A stretch of DNA of 64,000 nt from DASXZH01 sp036502005 (GTDB lineage: Bacteria > Armatimonadota > Fimbriimonadia > Fimbriimonadales > Fimbriimonadaceae), in assembly GCA_036502005.1 (NCBI GenBank), contig DASXZH010000001.1, positions 11,999-75,998 on the forward strand, written 5' to 3'. The translations under genes were made by a program, and so were the position numbers. The stretch's first letter is position 1, and every line of letters starts with the position of its first letter. The notes below the pieces were generated by a model that searched no databases, had not been told where the DNA came from, and saw nothing but the letters and a program-made list of their open reading frames with translations. This document shows, in pieces, positions 25,421 to 34,683 of this stretch.

Positions 25421-28038
25421 ATGCCTCAGAATCGAATGAAATTTAACGCCCGAGTATTAGCGGGCTGCGTTGTAGTTTTGCTGAGCCTTTGCCCAGCCGT
25501 TGCCGACGTTTACGGCCGACTCAAGTTCATCGTCAAGAACGCCGATGACGAGAAGCCGCTTACCAAGGGGAACATAACCCTAGAAGACTCGACCAACGTC
25601 CATCCGAAGGTTACGCTCAAAATTGGTCCGGACGGAACGATCACAACCGATCCTCTCGAAGTTCGAGCTTGGCACATCACCACCTCATCGGACAACTTTG
25701 AGGACGACAAGCGAGACGTAACCGTGGTTCGCGACACCACCACCGAGGTGGAAGTCTTGATGGAGCCGGTGAAGGAAAAAACCATCACCATTAAGGCAAG
25801 CAAGACAACTGTCAAAACCAGCGATGTCAGCACCTCAAGCGTCCGTGATCAGCAGTTCCGGCAAGAGTTTCCAACCAGTTCCAACCCGCAGAGCCTGCAA
25901 AAAGAGCTTGTAACGGCGCCTGGAATGGTATTGGATTCCAATGGCCAAGTTCATCCCGGCGGAGAGCACAACGCGACCACCATTTATATCAACGGATATC
26001 AACTTCCGGGAGCATTCCAAGGAAAGTTTGGCCAGGTGCTTAGCGGAACTGCCGCGCAAAGCATCGATGTCCAAACGGGAGGTTATGCTCCCGAATATGG
26101 AAGCGAAGCGGCCGCCATCCTAAACGTGGACCTCCGCGCGGGAACCGTAAACCCATTCTTCAACTATGATGCTGAAGCAGGGTCATTCAAAACCCTTTTC
26201 GATCAGTTCACGTTCGGGGGCCAACTTGGCCAACCGTACGGAGAACCACTCGATTCAGGCCAGCAGGCAAGGCGGTTCTCCTATTTTGTCGATGTCACCC
26301 GGCGTTCCACTGCGAAGCTATCGAACCGCCGCAGCCTCAGTTCCAAACGGCGAACAACTACGGCGTTTCCTACACAGGCTTCGGAAACTTCGATTACAAA
26401 GCATCCAGCCGGGACACCCTTTCGCTCTTCACCGGGGATAACCCCGCCAACAACGAGATCGCGGACAGAGCCGGCCTGCCCGATAGCTTTGCCGCTTATG
26501 GGCAAGGTTATGGATTAAATGGTTGGAGAAATGCCGACGGAACGATTCCAGGCGGGCTGGTGGCAAATCCCACTGGGATTGGATCGGGCGCCATTAAGCT
26601 GTTCTCCCAATACGCGGACAAGCAGGCAGATAACCAGACGGACCACAACGAGTTCGGCGCCTTGAGCTGGAGAAGGAACATTAGCGATACCGTTACCAGC
26701 CTTCTTTCGATCGGCCTTACTCATGCCGGGATCGATACGACGAATAACAATCCACTAATTCCAAACCTGACTTGGACAGGAAACGGCGGATCGTTGCAAA
26801 CGGATAATTCGATCGAGTTCAATCCGACCCTCCATCGAAACTCGCACGACGCAGAGGGTAGCGGCAGCATTACGGCGCTGGCGAAGGCCCACACGCTGAA
26901 AGCGGGGTTCGTGTTCGATCAGCAAAACGGCGAAGAAAGTTATCAGGTTATTCCGGGCAGCCAGCTTGCGCTCGACTTGCTCGCGAACCCTGCAACTGGC
27001 CAGCCAGGCCTTCTGCCTAACGGAACCTACCAAATGGCGGGGGGTAACCAAGTGATGGACGTATACGGGAACCCGGTTTATTACGCCGCTGCCGGCGCAT
27101 CCGCTCCGGTTCTTGATGTCTCAAGGTCGGGACACTATGCCGCTGCCTATGCGCAGGACACCTGGAAGATCACCAAGAAGCTCACCGTGGACTACGGTTT
27201 TAGGTTGGACAACTATCGCCAGGTGCAAACGACCACCACAAACGGCGGCAGCCCACAGAACAGCCACGTAGACCAAACCTTCGGCTCGCCAAGAATCAAC
27301 TCGGCTTACGCGTTTGATTCCAAGACGGTGCTGCGGGCATCGATCAACCGGCTCGTAACCCAACCACCGCTAGCCGAAGGGCAGATCGTTGGAACCCAGA
27401 TCGTTCCTGAGACTTGGACCCAGTACGACCTGAACCTTGAAAGGGAAGTCTCCAAGGGCCAAACGGCAAGAATCGGCTTTTACGATAAGTTCATCACGAA
27501 CCAAATCGATACGAGTCTCCTCATCGGCCAAACCCAAATGGGAGCTTACACGTCGGTTAACTTCCAGAAGGGGCACACCGAAGGCTTTGAAGCGACCTAT
27601 AACTTGCAGCCTTCGGCTGTGAAGGGTTTGGCTGCTTATGTCTCGTACACCAACTCGCTAGCTAAGCCGACCGGCCCTGTGGATGGAAATGAAGCTCTGT
27701 ACGGCGATGCCCCTACCTATAATGACCACGACCAGCTAAACACCCTCAGCATGGGGGCGAACTACACGTTCTCGGGCTCAAAGACGAGCATCGGTGCCGA
27801 CTTTTACTTCGGAAGTGGAGTTGAATCGAGCCGGTTGGAAGGCGATCTGCCACGCAACTCGCGCTACTACCTCAACCTGTCGATCACCCAGCCCAACATT
27901 TTCCGTAACGTGGACCTTGCGTTCATTGTGGAAAACGTCACGGACAACCGGGCGATTATCAACTATGAATCCGGCTTTAGCGGAACCCGTTTCCAACAGG
28001 GCCGCATGGCCATGATCGCTCTTAAGGGCAAGTTCTAG
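25421..28038 (+). pseudogene. TonB-dependent receptor with one frameshift (metal locus, right set)
   Basis: Two frames together encode one receptor of about 870 residues, a paralogue of the one at 18609. The first (25421 on) holds the signal peptide, the regulatory-like domain (GRLKFIVKNADDEKPLTKG) and the plug (GGYAPEYGSEAAAILN). Near 26315, inside the gcgaag stretch, the reading shifts by one base and continues as IEPPQPQFQTANNYGVSYTG through to the C-terminal IALKGKF. No other lesion is seen, so a sequencing error or very recent inactivation is likely. It leads the right exbB-exbD-tonB-ZIP run. Confidence 0.85.
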
Positions 28039-28046
28039 GTTCAAAC

Positions 28047-28066
28047 GGGGCGGCGAACGCCGCCCC
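28047..28066 (+). terminator. GC hairpin between receptor and exbB
   Basis: GGGGCGGC and GCCGCCCC pair perfectly around a four-base loop, with no T-run after; AAGGAG for exbB follows at once. It may reduce read-through or protect the receptor mRNA rather than stop transcription. Confidence 0.5.
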
Positions 28067-28078
28067 AAGGAGATTCTT

Positions 28079-28735
28079 ATGGATTCAGTATTTCACTTTA
28101 TTCAAGCCGGCGGACTTGTCATGTATCCGCTCATTTTGCTATCGTTCGCAGCCGTTCTCATTATTGTCGAAAGGCTTATCGCCTTCAGGCAGCTTGGAGG
28201 AACGTCCCCCGGTCTTACAGACCGGACCGTGAAGATGGTGCGCGAAGGAAAACTCGATGAGGCAACTAGCAACGCAGCCGCCAAGAGCGGCCCGGTCGCC
28301 ACTTCGATTCTGACGATCTTGCAAAACCGGAATTTGCCCGAGCCTGAGGTTGAGGGCCTGGTCGAAGAAGCGGGCCAGCCCTACTTCCAGCGGCTCGAGC
28401 GGTTTCTGCCGGTGCTGGACACGACGACAACGATCTCCCCTCTGTTGGGTCTTCTCGGCACTATCATCGGCATGATTGGGACCTTCAACGCCATCGCTGC
28501 CCAAAAGGCACACGGCAATTCCGATGCCGTCATGAGTGGCGTTGGAGAGGCTTTGTATGCCACGGCAACCGGCCTTTGCATTGCCGTCATCTGCTTCATC
28601 GCTTACAACTACTTCGCGTCTCGACTTCGCACGATCATTTCGGAGACCGAGCAGGCAGCGACCCGTGTGCTGAACGCCATCGCAGGCCACAACGCCTCGA
28701 TACCCATCAAAGAGAGGATAAAAGATGCAGTTTAA
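28079..28735 (+). CDS. exbB: ExbB/TolQ/MotA proton channel protein (right set)
   Basis: 218 residues, ATG with AAGGAG 6 nt upstream. Three membrane helices; the conserved ISPLLGLLGTIIGMIGTF and GVGEALYATATGLCIAV stretches match the left-set ExbB. Overlaps exbD by 11 bp. Together with it and TonB this should power the receptor encoded just upstream. Confidence 0.93.
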   Translation: MDSVFHFIQAGGLVMYPLILLSFAAVLIIVERLIAFRQLGGTSPGLTDRTVKMVREGKLDEATSNAAAKSGPVATSILTILQNRNLPEPEVEGLVEEAGQPYFQRLERFLPVLDTTTTISPLLGLLGTIIGMIGTFNAIAAQKAHGNSDAVMSGVGEALYATATGLCIAVICFIAYNYFASRLRTIISETEQAATRVLNAIAGHNASIPIKERIKDAV

Positions 28736-29162
28736 ACGGCGTCACGAAATCAAGAGAACCAAGATCGAGATCATCCCGATGATCGACACGATGTTTTTTC
28801 TCCTTGTCTTTTTCATGCTGTCATCTTTGGCCCTGACCAAAATGAATGGACTTCCCGTGAACTTGCCGCAGGCTAGCACTGCCCAAAGGCAAGATACGAC
28901 CGACCTAACTGTGACCATCGACAAGAACTCACAAGTTTTTGTGAATAAGGATCCGGTGGACATCCGAGATTTGGCGACCAAGTTGGTTGATAAAGCAGGT
29001 GCCGGCGCGGATCTTTCGAAAGTATCCGTTGTGATCAACGCCGATTTCTCTGTTCAGCATGGTCTTGTCGTTAGGGTTATGGATGATTGCCGTTCGGTTG
29101 GCATCAGCCATTTCGCAATCGCCACCAAACCCGAGGACGAACCCCAGGCAGGCGGCCAATGA
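28725..29162 (+). CDS. exbD: ExbD/TolR biopolymer transport protein (right set)
   Basis: 145 residues. The single helix contains IPMIDTMFFLLVFFML with the essential Asp (about residue 20). The periplasmic domain (VTIDKNSQVFVNKDPVDI) is normal. Its TGA overlaps the tonB ATG. Confidence 0.93.
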   Translation: MQFKRRHEIKRTKIEIIPMIDTMFFLLVFFMLSSLALTKMNGLPVNLPQASTAQRQDTTDLTVTIDKNSQVFVNKDPVDIRDLATKLVDKAGAGADLSKVSVVINADFSVQHGLVVRVMDDCRSVGISHFAIATKPEDEPQAGGQ

Positions 29163-30046
29163 CGGTCCCGGAATCAAGCCGCATGCGGATGGCCATACTC
29201 GTTGCTGTGCCGCTAGATGTGCTTCTCTGGATGCTATGCAGCCATGCCTTCTTACGCGTACCGATTCCCGATTTAGCGCCTGTGGAAATCACGCGGATCG
29301 TGATAGACAACAAGGGCCGCAAGGTCGAAAAGGTCGTCACCAAGAAGGACATCGAAAAGAAGGTTGCCAAGGCGGTACAAGAGATCAAAACCCCTCCTAA
29401 ACCGAGGCCGAAACCTGTTGTTCAGCCCAAGGAGCCACTTAAGCCGGTGGAGAAACAAAAACCGACACCTCCTCCGCCTGAAGGTGCTCACAACAAGATA
29501 ATTACAGCGCCGCCCACAAAGGCCCCAGAACCGAACGCGCCTACTGTTCTGCCGGGTGGAAATGCCAATGTCGGCGCGCCAGCGACCGGCCAGCATGAAG
29601 GAAATGCGACGGTTAACGCGCCTGGCCCGACCTCGCCAACTCCGACCCCGACCAAGCAGCCGGAGCCACCGCCTCCTACCCCGCCAAAACCTGTTCTACC
29701 CACACCCCAACCCACGCCTGAAGTAAAACCAACCCCCGCGCAACCTCCGTCTCCGCAGCCACCCGCCCCAAAGGGGCCGACCAAAGATGCCGAACCAAGT
29801 AATCAGGTGAACCCGGAAATCCCGGATGATCTTAAGTCTCAGCAGTTCAAATCCTTTGTTAGAGTGGCTGTAGATGTAGCCGCCGATGGCTCCTACACGG
29901 TAACCCTGCGCACATCTTCGGGGAATAGTGAGGTAGATAGAAGGGTCTTGGAAGCCCTAAAACGTTGGAAATGGAAACCCGCTCTTCGAAATGACGAAGC
30001 GGTTGCCTCCGTGCAGCGGTTTAAGTTCGAGTTCGAGGTGCAGTAA
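29159..30046 (+). CDS. tonB: Energy-transducing TonB protein (right set)
   Basis: 295 residues from the ATG at 29159 (ATGA overlap with exbD). One N-terminal helix, a Lys-rich then strongly Pro-rich linker (about 75-205), and the C-terminal TonB domain (NPEIPDDLKSQQFKSF, SSGNSEVDRRVLEALKRWKW, ending KFEFEVQ). It shares the IPDDL and FEVQ features with the left TonB, pointing to a duplicated system. Confidence 0.92.
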   Translation: MTVPESSRMRMAILVAVPLDVLLWMLCSHAFLRVPIPDLAPVEITRIVIDNKGRKVEKVVTKKDIEKKVAKAVQEIKTPPKPRPKPVVQPKEPLKPVEKQKPTPPPPEGAHNKIITAPPTKAPEPNAPTVLPGGNANVGAPATGQHEGNATVNAPGPTSPTPTPTKQPEPPPPTPPKPVLPTPQPTPEVKPTPAQPPSPQPPAPKGPTKDAEPSNQVNPEIPDDLKSQQFKSFVRVAVDVAADGSYTVTLRTSSGNSEVDRRVLEALKRWKWKPALRNDEAVASVQRFKFEFEVQ

Positions 30047-30859
30047 ATAGCGAGTTGGATTCAAGCCCTATTGGGAGTCTTCTGCGTCAGTCTGCTTTCG
30101 CTGATTGGCGCGGCAACCCTGCGCCTGACCGAGCAGGGTTTGCAGCGGCTTATTGATGCCATTTTGCCTTTGGCGGTTGGTGCGCTGCTGGGCGACGCGA
30201 TCCTTCATTTACTGCCGGACGCCCTGCGCACGATTGGCAGCCCGTTGAAGGTTGGAGGTTATGTTCTTGCGGGGGCGTTGCTTTTCCTTGCGCTAGACAA
30301 GGCGCTTAGTGCTGCAGATTCGCGAATTGTCTCTATCCGACGGCAGAAATCACTTCCATCCGTTCTTGAAATCAAAAATCAAAAATCAAAAATCAAAAAC
30401 CTCCCGATTCTGCCGATCGGCAAAATGAGCATCGCCGCCAACTCGGTGCATAACTTCGTGGACGGAGTTCTCATCGCCGGAACGTTCATCGCCAATCCCG
30501 CCGCCGGTACGGCGACCCTCATCGCCGTCATCCTTCATGAAATCCCCCACGAAGCGGCAAATTACGGCATCCTCCTTCACGCCAACTACACCCGCCAACA
30601 GGCGATTGTCATAAATCTTCTTGTTGGCCTGGTAGCCATGGCCGGCGCAATTCTGGCCCTTCTTGTCGGCACTCGCAGCCACGCCTTCATCGCGGGGCTG
30701 ATCCCGTTTACAGCAGGGTGTTTTATCTATATGGCAAGTGCGGATTTGATCCCTTCGATTGTTAGAAAGCACAAAGGAAAGGTGCCTATTTTGGTGCCTG
30801 TCCTCGTTTTAGTTGGTTTCGGCCTCATGGGCGGGATGCTGTTTTTAGAGCCGAAATAG
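30047..30859 (+). CDS. ZIP family divalent metal transporter
   Basis: About 270 residues, eight predicted helices. VHNFVDGVLIAG (helix 4) and ILHEIPHEAANYG (helix 5) are the metal-binding signature of ZIP proteins, importers or exporters of zinc, iron or manganese. The usual His-rich loop between helices 3 and 4 is replaced by Lys/Gln-rich sequence encoded by a heptad repeat (30371-30398). The start is unclear: no ATG precedes helix 1. An ATA directly after the tonB stop has GAGGTG 6 nt upstream; a TTG at 30071 would cut into the helix. Confidence 0.85.
   Translation: MASWIQALLGVFCVSLLSLIGAATLRLTEQGLQRLIDAILPLAVGALLGDAILHLLPDALRTIGSPLKVGGYVLAGALLFLALDKALSAADSRIVSIRRQKSLPSVLEIKNQKSKIKNLPILPIGKMSIAANSVHNFVDGVLIAGTFIANPAAGTATLIAVILHEIPHEAANYGILLHANYTRQQAIVINLLVGLVAMAGAILALLVGTRSHAFIAGLIPFTAGCFIYMASADLIPSIVRKHKGKVPILVPVLVLVGFGLMGGMLFLEPK
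30371..30398. repeat. Heptad repeat K (unit ATCAAAA)
   Basis: Four perfect head-to-tail copies of ATCAAAA, 28 bp, inside the ZIP gene at the loop between helices 3 and 4. Confidence 0.9.
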
Positions 30860-30877
30860 AACCAAACTCTTTAGAGC

Positions 30878-30899
30878 GCGCGGGCTTGACCGCGCTTTT
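30878..30899 (+). terminator. Rho-independent terminator after the ZIP gene
   Basis: GCGCGG, six-base loop, CCGCGC, then TTTT; 18 bp after the stop codon. Confidence 0.65.
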
Positions 30900-31033
30900 A
30901 AACCGGTGGCTTGACACCGACGACGAGGGAAGACTGCCAAGGTGCCGCCGACCCGTTCATCAAAAAGGCGGGGTCATCCCGCGCAGTCGTATAGAACGCG
31001 GCCGTAAGGACAACTAAACGCCTTATAATGGGC

Positions 31034-31594
31034 TTGATCACACGGAGCCTTAGAATGATATTTACTTTTGCTTTGTCCCTGCTCTTACAACAGAGCACCC
31101 GCCTGTTTTTTGGAAGCAGCAACTCTAACGAAATTAGCAGCTTTGCAAGTTTTTGCGAGATGAAGGGAGCAACTCGCTCGATACAAATTCTCGTAGGTGC
31201 CGAAGTAATGATCGAATTTAGTTGTTCTAAGACTGAGCAAGACGCGCTCATCAGTTCGTACCTTCAAGAAGTAGGTGTGGACATGCGAAAGAAGGACTCG
31301 CAGGGAATGATAGAGCAGCCATTTCATCGCGATATGATCACATTTAGCCCGCCTGAAAGCACCAACTCGGTGTTAGGCCAGTTCCCACAGCAAGGAATGG
31401 TATACAAGGCCATAAAATCGTTCATAGCCGGAAGTATCTGGCAATCTGGCTACAAGGTCTCTTCGTTGTCCTACTTCTACAGATCTTATATTTCCAAGGG
31501 TAAACGATACGACGGAGTGGTCCTTGACCCAACTTTCGTCGGCGCATTCGGAAAGAACTTTCCAGCAGCGTTTATTAATACAAACCCCGATTAA
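31034..31594 (+). CDS. Hypothetical secreted or lipid-anchored protein
   Basis: About 180 residues; starts at 31028, 31034 (TTG) and 31055 (ATG) are all possible, with TATAAT at 31024-31029. A hydrophobic N-terminus (IFTFALSLLLQQS) may be a signal peptide. No motif recognised in the rest (ends AFINTNPD). Composition looks more AT-rich than flanking genes by eye. Confidence 0.5.
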   Translation: MITRSLRMIFTFALSLLLQQSTRLFFGSSNSNEISSFASFCEMKGATRSIQILVGAEVMIEFSCSKTEQDALISSYLQEVGVDMRKKDSQGMIEQPFHRDMITFSPPESTNSVLGQFPQQGMVYKAIKSFIAGSIWQSGYKVSSLSYFYRSYISKGKRYDGVVLDPTFVGAFGKNFPAAFINTNPD

Positions 31595-31769
31595 CGGGTC
31601 GCCATCCCACTCAATCTTACAGCCGCCTCCCCCGACCCCGTACGGATCACCGAAGGTAGGCAGACGGTCGAAGACCACTGGAAATCGCGACTAAAAGCTC
31701 GCGCCCCGATAGCATTACCTCGATTGCGGTGAACTAAAAAGCCGGTTGCGGAAAAATCGAAATGCCATC

Positions 31770-31775
31770 TAAACT
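31770..31775 (+). promoter_or_regulatory. Predicted -10 box, leaderless type
   Basis: TAAACT ends 6 nt before the ATG at 31782. Confidence 0.6.
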
Positions 31776-31781
31776 AACTTC

Positions 31782-33089
31782 ATGCGCCTCAGGCTCTCCC
31801 TTCTCGTCCTCGCCGTCGCTGCAATCGCAAACGCCCAATGGGCAGATGTGAAACATCTCGGACAAGGAGGCGAATCGACTGTCGCAAGCGACAACCAAGG
31901 CAACGTTTACGTAACCAGCCACCTGCCTTCTTCGCTTTTCACCAGCCGAGATTGGGGAGCAACCTTCAACCGCACGTTCCGATTCCCCGATTCCCTCGGT
32001 GATATGTTCGTTCTCGCCCGTCCCAACGGCCTCGTCAATGTCACCTTCATAAGAGGGCAGATCAACGGCATTGCATCTTGGTATTCAACCGATGCCGGCC
32101 GAACAATGCAAAAGGGGGAAAACATCCTCGGCCCGCTTGACCGAGAATGGGTAACTGCCGACAAAAATGGCACCCTGTTTATGGATTATTCAAATGGCTA
32201 CATCGGCGGTCCAAAATCCAAAGGCCTCTTCATGGCTGAATCGACTAACGATGGCAAAAGCTTCCATCAGATTGCCAGAACCGACCAAGAGCCCCGGGGC
32301 AGCTACGCGGTTGATCCCTACATCGCCATCTCCAGCACAGACCGCTTGTATTCAATGTGGGGCGTTTCTAAGGATTACGATACGATAGAGGCGTTCCGCC
32401 TCTCTTATTCGGACGACAAGGGCCGCCATTTCTCCAAGCCAACCACCGTTGCCACGTTCAGCGACAAGGTTGACGGCGAGAAGGTGGATATCCAGGAAAG
32501 ATGGATGCTGGGCACCTTCGTTGCCGTTGGACCAAAAAAACTGCTCGTCGTCTATCCCGAATACAAACATTTCATGGTGGATGGAAAATCCACTCTCGCC
32601 TTTGTGCTCTGCTACAAGTACAGCGAAGATGGCGGCCAAACCTTTTCCGCTGGTGATACCGCCCTTTCAAAGGATGAGATTATTAGCGCCATCAGAACCT
32701 TTGAAGCAGGCCGCGTGGGCAGCGACCCAAGTTCCCACTACATTCAAACCCTCCCGTGGCTCTGCGCCGACAAGGATCAACGAATCTACCTTGCCTTTAC
32801 GGATAACCGGCTGGGCCAAACGAAGATTAATCGGTTCACCGTAAACAAATGGCTCGTTCGTTGTGCGACCTGTTTCGAAGCCAAGAATGGCTTTGTATGG
32901 TCGGATCAGGTCTCCCATGAATACGATAGCAAGCGCGCACCTATGGATTTTTTAAGCTGTGCAGCAGACTCCAAGAACCTCTATTTGAGCTGGACCGAGA
33001 ACCCAGGAATCACTGCGGATTTCCCATTTGGCGGTTTTGCACTCTTCACCGGGAACCTGTATGTGGGTCGCAAGAAGCTTGCCGAGTAA
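31782..33089 (+). CDS. Secreted BNR/Asp-box repeat protein (sialidase-like propeller)
   Basis: 435 residues with a clear signal peptide (MRLRLSLLVLAVAAIANA). Five Asp-box-like repeats are visible: TSRDWGATF, STDAGRTM, STNDGKSF, YSDDKGRHF and YSEDGGQTF, which mark beta-propellers of the sialidase/BNR superfamily. The catalytic Arg triad and Tyr of true sialidases cannot be confirmed, so exo-glycosidase activity is not claimed. It has its own leaderless promoter and ends just before the nucleotide-sugar dehydrogenase. Confidence 0.8.
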   Translation: MRLRLSLLVLAVAAIANAQWADVKHLGQGGESTVASDNQGNVYVTSHLPSSLFTSRDWGATFNRTFRFPDSLGDMFVLARPNGLVNVTFIRGQINGIASWYSTDAGRTMQKGENILGPLDREWVTADKNGTLFMDYSNGYIGGPKSKGLFMAESTNDGKSFHQIARTDQEPRGSYAVDPYIAISSTDRLYSMWGVSKDYDTIEAFRLSYSDDKGRHFSKPTTVATFSDKVDGEKVDIQERWMLGTFVAVGPKKLLVVYPEYKHFMVDGKSTLAFVLCYKYSEDGGQTFSAGDTALSKDEIISAIRTFEAGRVGSDPSSHYIQTLPWLCADKDQRIYLAFTDNRLGQTKINRFTVNKWLVRCATCFEAKNGFVWSDQVSHEYDSKRAPMDFLSCAADSKNLYLSWTENPGITADFPFGGFALFTGNLYVGRKKLAE

Positions 33090-33092
33090 AAT
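33087..33092 (+). promoter_or_regulatory. Predicted -10 box, leaderless type
   Basis: TAAAAT overlaps the stop of the preceding gene and ends 6 nt before the TTG at 33099. Confidence 0.6.
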
Positions 33093-33098
33093 AGGCGC

Positions 33099-34415
33099 TT
33101 GTCTATCACCGTGAATAACAACTCAAAAAACCACAGCCGCAAGGTTGCCGTCATTGGCCTTGGATACGTTGGATTGCCGGTTGCCGTGGCCCTCGCCAAG
33201 GTCAACCACGTCGTCGGATTTGATATCGATTGCGACCGCATCGACGACCTAAAAGCAGGCATCGACTACACCGGAGAGGTCGAAGACCCTGCCGACTTGA
33301 AAAGCAAGAACCTCGCTTTTACCTATAAACCCGAAGATTTGGCGGACTGCGATTTCTTTATCGTTGCCGTCCCAACCCCGGTTGACGAAGCCAAGATCCC
33401 GAACCTTCGCCTCGTTTACCTGGCTACCGAAACGGTGGGCAAGGTTCTCAAGAAAGGTGACATCGTCGTTTACGAGTCGACTGTTTATCCGGGCACAACC
33501 GAAGAAGAATGCGTTCCCATTCTGGAGAAAGTGTCCGGCCTAACAAACCCGGTCGACTTCACGGTTGGGTTTAGCCCCGAGCGGATTAACCCCGGCGATA
33601 GGGAGCACACGTTCACCAAGATCACCAAGGTGGTTTCCGGGCAAGATGCAGCGACTCTCGACATCGTCGCCGAAGTTTACGGGAGTGTGGTTACGGCAGG
33701 CGTTTATAAAGCGACCAGCGTTAAGGTCGCCGAGGCTTCAAAGATCATTGAGAACACCCAGCGCGACCTCAACATCGCCCTCATGAACGAGCTCGCGATC
33801 ATCTTCGATCGAATGAATATCGACACCAAAGAAGTGCTCGAAGCGGCAGGAACCAAGTGGAACTTCTTGAAGTTCTTCCCGGGCTTGGTTGGCGGCCACT
33901 GCATCGGCGTCGATCCTTATTATCTAACCTATAAGTCGACAAAAATGGGCTACCCGCCCCGCTTGATTTTAGAAGCGCGCCGTATTAACGACGAGATGGG
34001 ATTCTTCCTGGCCGATAGGGCCATTAGGGAAGCAATGCTCGCCGGTTTGCCCGTGCGAGATGCTCAAGCCACCGTTTTGGGTCTTACCTTTAAAGAGAAC
34101 GTGCCGGACCTACGCAATACACGCGTAGTGGACGTGATCTCGCGAATGGAGCAGTACGGCCTGCGCGTTCAAGTCGCCGACCCCATGGTTACCGAAGAAA
34201 TGGCGCAGCACGAATATGGCCTAAAGCTGACTCCGATCGAAAAGATGAAGCCCGCTTCGGTTCTGGTTCTCGCTGTCGCCCACCGCGAATATGAGGCTTT
34301 AGGTATGGATGAACTGAAGCAGCTTATGCTGCCTGGTGCAGTTGTAGTGGATGTGCGTGGCATCGCCGACGCCGCAGCGCTCACGAAAGAAGGCTACCGC
34401 GTCTGGCGACTGTAG
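33099..34415 (+). CDS. Nucleotide-sugar dehydrogenase (UDP-GalNAc/ManNAc dehydrogenase type, TviB/WbpO-like)
   Basis: 438 residues, TTG start. The NAD-binding VIGLGYVGLPVA (about 18-29), then VPTPVDEAKIPNL, STVYPGTTEE, and the catalytic Cys in VGGHCIGVDPYY (about 265-276) are all present. The enzyme oxidises C6 of a UDP-sugar in two steps to the uronic acid for surface polysaccharide. The extended GLTFKENVPDLRNTR region fits the WbpO/TviB branch better than UDP-glucose dehydrogenase. Substrate assignment is inference. Confidence 0.9.
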   Translation: MSITVNNNSKNHSRKVAVIGLGYVGLPVAVALAKVNHVVGFDIDCDRIDDLKAGIDYTGEVEDPADLKSKNLAFTYKPEDLADCDFFIVAVPTPVDEAKIPNLRLVYLATETVGKVLKKGDIVVYESTVYPGTTEEECVPILEKVSGLTNPVDFTVGFSPERINPGDREHTFTKITKVVSGQDAATLDIVAEVYGSVVTAGVYKATSVKVAEASKIIENTQRDLNIALMNELAIIFDRMNIDTKEVLEAAGTKWNFLKFFPGLVGGHCIGVDPYYLTYKSTKMGYPPRLILEARRINDEMGFFLADRAIREAMLAGLPVRDAQATVLGLTFKENVPDLRNTRVVDVISRMEQYGLRVQVADPMVTEEMAQHEYGLKLTPIEKMKPASVLVLAVAHREYEALGMDELKQLMLPGAVVVDVRGIADAAALTKEGYRVWRL

Positions 34416-34420
34416 TGATG

Positions 34421-34447
34421 GTCGAAAGTCGAAAGTGAATGTCGATT
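34421..34447. repeat. Heptad repeat B (unit GTCGAAA)
   Basis: Two perfect GTCGAAA copies, a 6-bp variant and GTCGATT. Same word as repeat A, here just after the dehydrogenase stop. Confidence 0.7.
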
Positions 34448-34472
34448 GGAGATCCGAAGAAGCCCCCTCTCC

Positions 34473-34506
34473 TGTCATCCCGAACTCCGTGTGAGGGATC
34501 CCTGGG
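34473..34506 (+). repeat. TGTCATCCCGAA-type dispersed repeat
   Basis: Starts TGTCATCCCGAACTCC and ends GAGGGATCCCTGGG. This is the layout of the well-known bacterial dispersed word TGTCATcCcGA...GaGGgATC found in many phyla. Confidence 0.6.
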
Positions 34507-34571
34507 AGGGGAAAGGGTTGAGGGACATAGCGATCAACTTAAGGATTTTTTCGGCGTTCCCAAACCCCAAA

Positions 34572-34616
34572 CCTCTCCCGGATGGAGAGGTCGGTGAGTC
34601 CGCGAACCGGGAGAGG
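34572..34616 (+). repeat. Dispersed CTCTCCC/GGGAGAGG repeat, copy 2
   Basis: Hairpin CCTCTCC...GGAGAGG followed by TCGGTGAGTC and a second GGGAGAGG; matches 4439-4483 (reverse) and 51904-51952. Confidence 0.75.
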
Positions 34617-34683
34617 CGCGAGCCTACCGCTCGGAAATAAAACTTAAATTGATGGCTACGGGGTTGGGGAACGTTTTGGTTCT

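Noticed and set aside
31373..31678. Minus-strand frame with a GDPYGVGGGGCKIEWDG-like stretch
   Set aside because: Glycine-rich runs arise from the C-rich plus strand; it overlaps a more plausible gene and has no start signals.
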